Assembly (NCBI GenBank): GCA_963402885.1
Contig: OY727098.1
Location: forward strand, 6,133,001-6,197,000
DNA from: Antedon bifida
Lineage: Eukaryota; Echinodermata; Crinoidea; Comatulida; Antedonidae
Direction: 5' to 3'
Length of the DNA stretch: 64,000 nt
Shown here: piece by piece, positions 28,101-34,788 of the stretch
Layout: each line of letters opens with the position of its first letter
How positions within the stretch are numbered: the first letter of the stretch is position 1
Made by a program: the position numbers and the translations under genes
Notes under the pieces: generated by a model
What the model was told of the DNA's origin: nothing
Database searches by the model: none
The model's input: the letters and a program-made list of their open reading frames with translations, nothing else

Positions 28101-31100
28101 AAATATGAAACTACATTATTGGAGCCTAAAATGCATAACGCATGAATATTGATTTCGATAAGATCATTCATTGAAGATACTATGTTTTTTTTAATCTGAA
28201 AAGAACACCCTTATCGAAAAATAGACAATCCCGGTAAATAGCCGACCGTCGGCTGTCGAGTCGTCGATCGTTTGTGCAGCGCAACACGTGATAGTTTGGG
28301 TAGACTCCATCATCCATGTGTCGTGTAACGTCTGTTTCTCTGTGCAGCAGTCTACCGCTGCTATCTCCATCATATTGAAAAAACAAAGAGACGCCTGGTA
28401 CAACGAAACAAGTTGACGAAAATGGAGCTTGAAGTAAACAACATGATAACGAACAAAATAAATGTTTGAAGATCGACAAATGGACCTTTTAGTTCCTGTC
28501 ATAGCCAAAATGGCTAAAGTAGCCGTTTTATTTTTCGCCAATCTGGAAACGTTTTCGCCCATGGCGACTTGGCGATCGGCCAGTGCGAGCCCAGATAATC
28601 ACTATCTAGTAGGTCTCTTATTGCACTGATTGGATAAAAAAAATTTAGAATATAATTTGTATAAACATTAAAAATGCATAAGGCAAATTACTGAAAAAAA
28701 TGACAATGCTGTGGGTATCATTAAAAATGTATATAAATATATATATCAAAATAAATTAAAATATATTGCAATATCAAATGTTAAATTGATGTAAAAGCAT
28801 CCAAATCAGCTTTTTGGCTATTATGGATTTTGATTTGCCTTGATTTATTTGTTTAAATTTAAAATAAAGATACTGAGATATTTTTGTCTATCCTTTGAAA
28901 TTGTAGTATTTACTGATGACTAAGGATTGATCTTGTTTTGAGATTAAATATTAAAAGTATTCTGAAAATAATTCTGTGAAATCTGACTAATGATAGGTAC
29001 TATAAACCCACTCAATCAATCATTCTATATTTAAATCAATCGATCAATCAATCTGTTTGAAAATCAATCAAGCAGTCTGAATTCAATCAGTCATTCTGAA
29101 ATAATTCAGTCTGGAAATCAGTTTGAAAATAAATAAATCAATCAATGAGTCTGAAAATATTCTGTTGAAAATCGATCAATTAGTCTGAAAGTTAAGTAAT
29201 TAATGTCTGAAAATGAATCAATGTTTCTGTTTCTGTTTCCGCATAGTGCCGAAAAAACCGATTATTTCAAATATGTAATTTTTATATTGACTGCATTTCT
29301 GCTCAATTTTTGCTCAAAACTAACCATTTAAATCAGTGGGTGGTCGTTGATAAAAATTATTAGAATTACGCAAAATGCAATTTATCCTGGCGGTTAATTC
29401 AAACGTTACTGAAGTGTAGTTGACTCTGGGTCAGCAGCTGTCAATCAAATAACCATTATTTCGTGTTGCAGCTAAAAACTGGTTAAATGTTCTTCTAACA
29501 CCGAATTGAATGGGTGTTTTAACTCGTTTTTAAATCAATCAAAACTTACCAATCTTGTTTTAAGCATTTGTTTAAGTACATCCAACTTATGAGGCGCTAT
29601 TGGGTTTGGATCCATAAAGTCACCGACATACTCTTCTGGTATTGTCTTCAGAAATGACGAATTGCGAACCAAAAATAAAGCTGAATAAAGCAAAATATTT
29701 TTATTAAACATTTATTTAATTGACCAGATATCCAAGGTGACTAAGTGATTTAAACCTTTAGAAGAGGTATATTCATTCATTCACAAAATGTTAACAGAAA
29801 TTGTAAACCACCCTTAAGTGAATACAATTACCACTTAAGTGAATACAATTACCACTTAAGTGAATACCATTATCCCTTAAGTGAATACAATTACCCCTTA
29901 AGTAAATACAATTACCACTTAAGTGAATACCATTACCACTTAAGTGAATACCGTTAAGTGAATACCATTACCACTTAAGTAAATACCATTACCACTTAAG
30001 TGAAATACTTTAATATTTATTGACTTAAGTGAAATATTGCTACTGGGTACTACTGTATAAAGATACTTAACTACAATCATGATGGCAAGACTACATACAT
30101 TACAAGGGCTTAAAACCAGGGAAGAGCGTAATTTCACTCTTCCATGCTTAAAACTAAAGATTTGAACAGATTCGCCTTAATTGATGTCAGACTGCACAGT
30201 ATACATTGTGGTTTGAAATAGATTAACATTGAATGTCAACATGTACTTAAAATGTTTTAAGTAATCTACTAATTTGTCTATTGGATTACATGTTAAGCCA
30301 AATTTATGGGGCACATTTAAACAATATCATCGTATTTAATCATGTTCTTATTGAATGTTTTTCCTTAATAAATCGTACAGTAAGCATTATTTGGATTGAG
30401 ACTGACAAATAGTGCTGATATATTTATGTTTTCTTAGAAGAAGAAAGCATGTGAATGTTTATTTGAAACTTTTAACAGCTCAGGAAGTTCATTCTTTATT
30501 TTGGTACATGTGTTTCCTTTGATGAATGTATGATATAGATTAAGAATGACAAATAGTACTGCTACAATATTCATGTATTTCTTTGTAGAATGACGGATTA
30601 AATTAGATTAAATAGGACCACATTGGACATAACCAGACTTAATTGGGTTTATCCATACACAGTTTTCAACTAGCTAAAGATCAAATGTTTCTGTTCGTAA
30701 TCCTCATTGTAAACCCCTTAAATTTTCCCGTGTTAATTTTTGTAAAAATGTTTTCTTTGTATAATTCAAGTCTCGTATTAATTAAATTTTTAGATATTTT
30801 CAACAGTAGCCATTCACAATTTTTGAAAGACATTATTATATAAATGTTATCTTTGTGTTATGTATCAACCTGTAATTGGTGCCTTGCAAGAATAAAGAAT
30901 AGAAGACTATAAAAACGAAGCTTTTATGCATTCTGCGAATTTTGTATGCTCTCTGTTTTGTTCCTTTGAATGCAAAAAAAAAAGGGCGTTAGAGGGGAAA
31001 TTTGTTTGGGGGGTGAGTTTGTTTTACTGGAAAATGTCTTACAATTTGGATTGTCAATTCTGTATGCTCCATGTAGAATTTCCATTTCAGTAACCGAGAG

Positions 31101-34100
31101 GCCTTCAATCCATTTGTACTCTTTCACTAGTGAGTCTGATACATCATTGTGTGTAGGAATCCAACCACACCGTTCACTACAAGAAAGGTCACGATGAACG
31201 TTAGTAACACAATAGCACACAAATTCATATGTATAAAAAGAGTAGAAACTATGTCTGTATATTGCTGTTGGGGTTGAATGACTGGTTGTCCACGGTTTGT
31301 GTAAATATAATCTAATCTTTACGGCTTAGAGAAACTTGTTTGAATAGGTCAACATCATCATGCTATGGATTTTATTAGATGTCCTTTCTCCGTCTGGCTA
31401 GATAATAGGCTGGATAATAGTGTAGCTGCAGTAGCTGTTTACACTATATTGTAAAACAATGGATTAAATGGTTTGCATTCTAATGGGCAGAATATTTTCA
31501 TTCATTGAAAGATTAATTGTTCTAATCAACTTGGTTTCCCCTTAAGCTCTGTCTACACTATTAAACTTTATGTGACAAAAAAATGTGATGTGCCCATTAT
31601 GGACATGATGTCATATCACTGACCATATTTGGGCATACACTACCATATATGTGCACATCACACTTTTTTTGTCAAACTAGTTTGATAGTGTAGACAGAGC
31701 TTTATATCTTATATATGTCAAGGCTAGGCTGTGCAAAAAAATGAGGAGAGAGTTGGCAATGCTACAATAAAACAAAAAAACTGACATTTAAAAAAACAAT
31801 CAATGGACATGACATCAACCAAATCAATCACATGGCAAGGTTGGGTTACATTATCATTATAAGTGTCAATCTATGACCTTTTATTGATATAATATCCCTA
31901 ATATAATGTACTTAACATTGATGTAAACTTCATGTTTTAATGTTTATGCCTTTGTATGCTTTGAGTGTTGATGTGGTATGTCTTAAGGCCTCTTTTACCA
32001 CTCCTTAGAATAGCACACTCAAAATCAATGTGCTGTTTTTTAATTTGGCTAAATTATTAAAATAAAATAAATAAATAACTATACATTGAGATAAAGAGTT
32101 CTTAATGTATTCAACACAATCGTGCAAGTTCATGACATCTGTCAAGTACATGGATTATTTCTATCATACCTTGTAAGGTTTAGGAAATAAGGATAGACAT
32201 TATCTTGGTAGCATCGATCAATTTCTCCTAAGCATGTCCTTAAGGTTTCTTCTGATGTCGTGTCCTTTGGTACGCCCTAAGAAATTTAAATTTCATTGGA
32301 TAGTTAGTATAACGATACAATAATTATACTATAATGCTTAGTTATTAACTTAAGGGCTTTGACATCGCACAATAAATTGAAAGGACAGAAATTAATGTGG
32401 CATATGTAACATTCTGTTTTATCCTTACTATTTGAATTCCTTTATGCTCTATGATTACCCTTGGGGTGAAATCACTAACATAATAGAACAGAAAAACTTT
32501 AAAATAACTAATGTTAAACACAGGTGTGTTGCTAATGGGACTAAAGTACAGTATAGCTTCAGCTAAAAAGGTAAACAATTTAATTTAAAGTTACTATTTT
32601 TGGATGTTTAAATTAACAAACATTAAATCAGTAATTGGTATTGTGATTATACTAGGAAGTAAATTTACTTAACATAAATAAAATATATATTGTTGAATAT
32701 TTCTAAAAATAGCGCTTAAAATGAAACAACATTAATTTCGTTTCAATCCTGGTTAAAGATTCTAATGCTTGGTTCCCACTAGGACGTAACACAAGGACGT
32801 AAACGCAACGCAAGCGTGTTGACCAATGACAAGCGTCAGTTTGAATAATCCGTCGCTTGTCATTGGTCAACTAACTTATGTTGCGTTACGTCCTTGTGTT
32901 GCGTCTCTAGTGGGAACTAAGGTAAAGAGAAATTAACGCCTCAGTTATGTAACATTTTGTTGGGTATCAAAGCTGTCTCTGTATATTGGTGTGCCAATAA
33001 TATAGATATCCCCTAATTGTGTTATGCTTCATTGTGGCTAGTTTTCAATTATTTAATTTGTGGTATGTTTTAATTTTTTTTTATATATATAAATTAGACC
33101 AATAAAAAGATGAATTAAATAGTTATGCAAGTCCTAATTTGGTTAAATATGCTATAACATTTAACATAATAATATTTATTAATAATAATTATTTTGATTG
33201 TTTTAATAGTCGTTTCAAAATCTAGATCAGTTGAACCAGGACAAACCAAATTAATTTAGATCAGTGGGTTAACTGATATTCAGGGACTATCTTTATAAAT
33301 AAACAAACAATTAACAATAACATTAAATTAGAAATATCAGAATCAAAATGATATAATATTAAAATCAAATAACGTAATAAAAAATAAATCAATAGACTAG
33401 AAATATATGTTTTCAAAATGTATTTTCAGAATTTTGCGAAAGAATATTCCAACCAGTGTCCCCTTAATATGTTCTACTGTATTGAAATATGTAGCTGTAT
33501 TGCCTGTTTGTAACCAGCGTTGCATTATTATTGCATGTTGCAGGAGGTCACAGAATGTAAAAATAAAACTGTAAAATGCAACATTTCTGATATAATTCCT
33601 TAGTGACATTCATTACTTATTCTGAAAATGATTTATTACATTAACAGTTACAACATTATGTTTTAATCACAATCTTACATGGTCTCAATGGAAATAAATT
33701 TGCCTTGTGGTACTTTTTGTTTTTTTTATCTTATGAATTATGGTGTAATTATTAAAATAAGAATAGAAAGAAAAAAATGTTCATTTTTCTGCCGAAGCAA
33801 CATTTTTATACTGATATTAATAATGTCATAATAAATTCTGATTTTGAATATTTTATTATTTTCTTTAATGATTTAAATTTTTAAATTTTTGTGATTTGCT
33901 GTAATGATTTTATAGTTTTTAACATGATTTGCTGTGATTTAGATTTTCTCTAATATGGATATTTTTACTGGCGATTTGCTGTAATACATTATTAGTCCAT
34001 TTACAGCGATATTTTTATTGCTTTTTGACAATCCGCCAGAATGTTGTCCTGGGTTTTTTTTTTTATCGTTACCCACCGTGTATACTTGTTTTTTATGTGT

Positions 34101-34741
34101 AATGTTTTTCTGGAAAATAAATGAATATGAATTTCTTAATAGTATTTCTAAAAACATTGAAGAATTCAAAAATAATATTAAGTTTAAGATAAATGTCCGG
34201 AAATAATGTAAATTGATAGAGAGAAAATGTCAGTTCAATTACCTGAAAACATTTTTTTTGTCACATCAAGTTTGACAGAGCTTAAGTTAACTTGCACTGA
34301 ACTTAAGCTCTGTCTACATCAAATTTGATGTGACAAAAAAATGTGATGTGCCCATTATATAGACATGATGTCATATCAATACCATATTTAAGCATATCAC
34401 TACCATATTTGGGCACATTACACTTTTTTTGTCAAACTAGTTATGACAATGTAAACAGAGCCTTAGACTAGAGAGAAAATGTAAGATTGAAGACTCAATA
34501 CAAGCAAACCAAACATAGTCCTCAGGGAAAGCCTATCCACAAACTTGGCTTAATGTTATGTTATTGTTACAGCGGATGTAATTTTTGTTGCTAATAATAT
34601 TGTATTCTAGATTTTCTCATTTACATACTTGACCTGTAAACAGCTTGTAAATGAGAATTATTTTATTTCAAATATAAATACTATTTATTTATTAGGTTAT
34701 ATGCATGATATGCATATAACCTCTTGATTCTGTCAGGATCT

Positions 34742-34788
<47 letters not shown>

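Larger units (their letters stand above)
25987..29549. other. STAND intron 5: repeat-rich intron
   Basis: Contains the tRNA-like SINE, the hAT-like element, a copy of the GGCAAATTACTGAAAAAA-TGACAATGCTGTGGG interspersed repeat (28681-28720) and degenerate AATCAATCAGTCTGAAA repeats (29035-29225). No further exon seen. Confidence 0.6.

Noticed and set aside
28191..28562. Overlapping 123- and 99-codon minus ORFs as a gene
   Set aside because: They lie at the right end of the hAT-like element, overlap each other in different frames, and show no recognisable domain.
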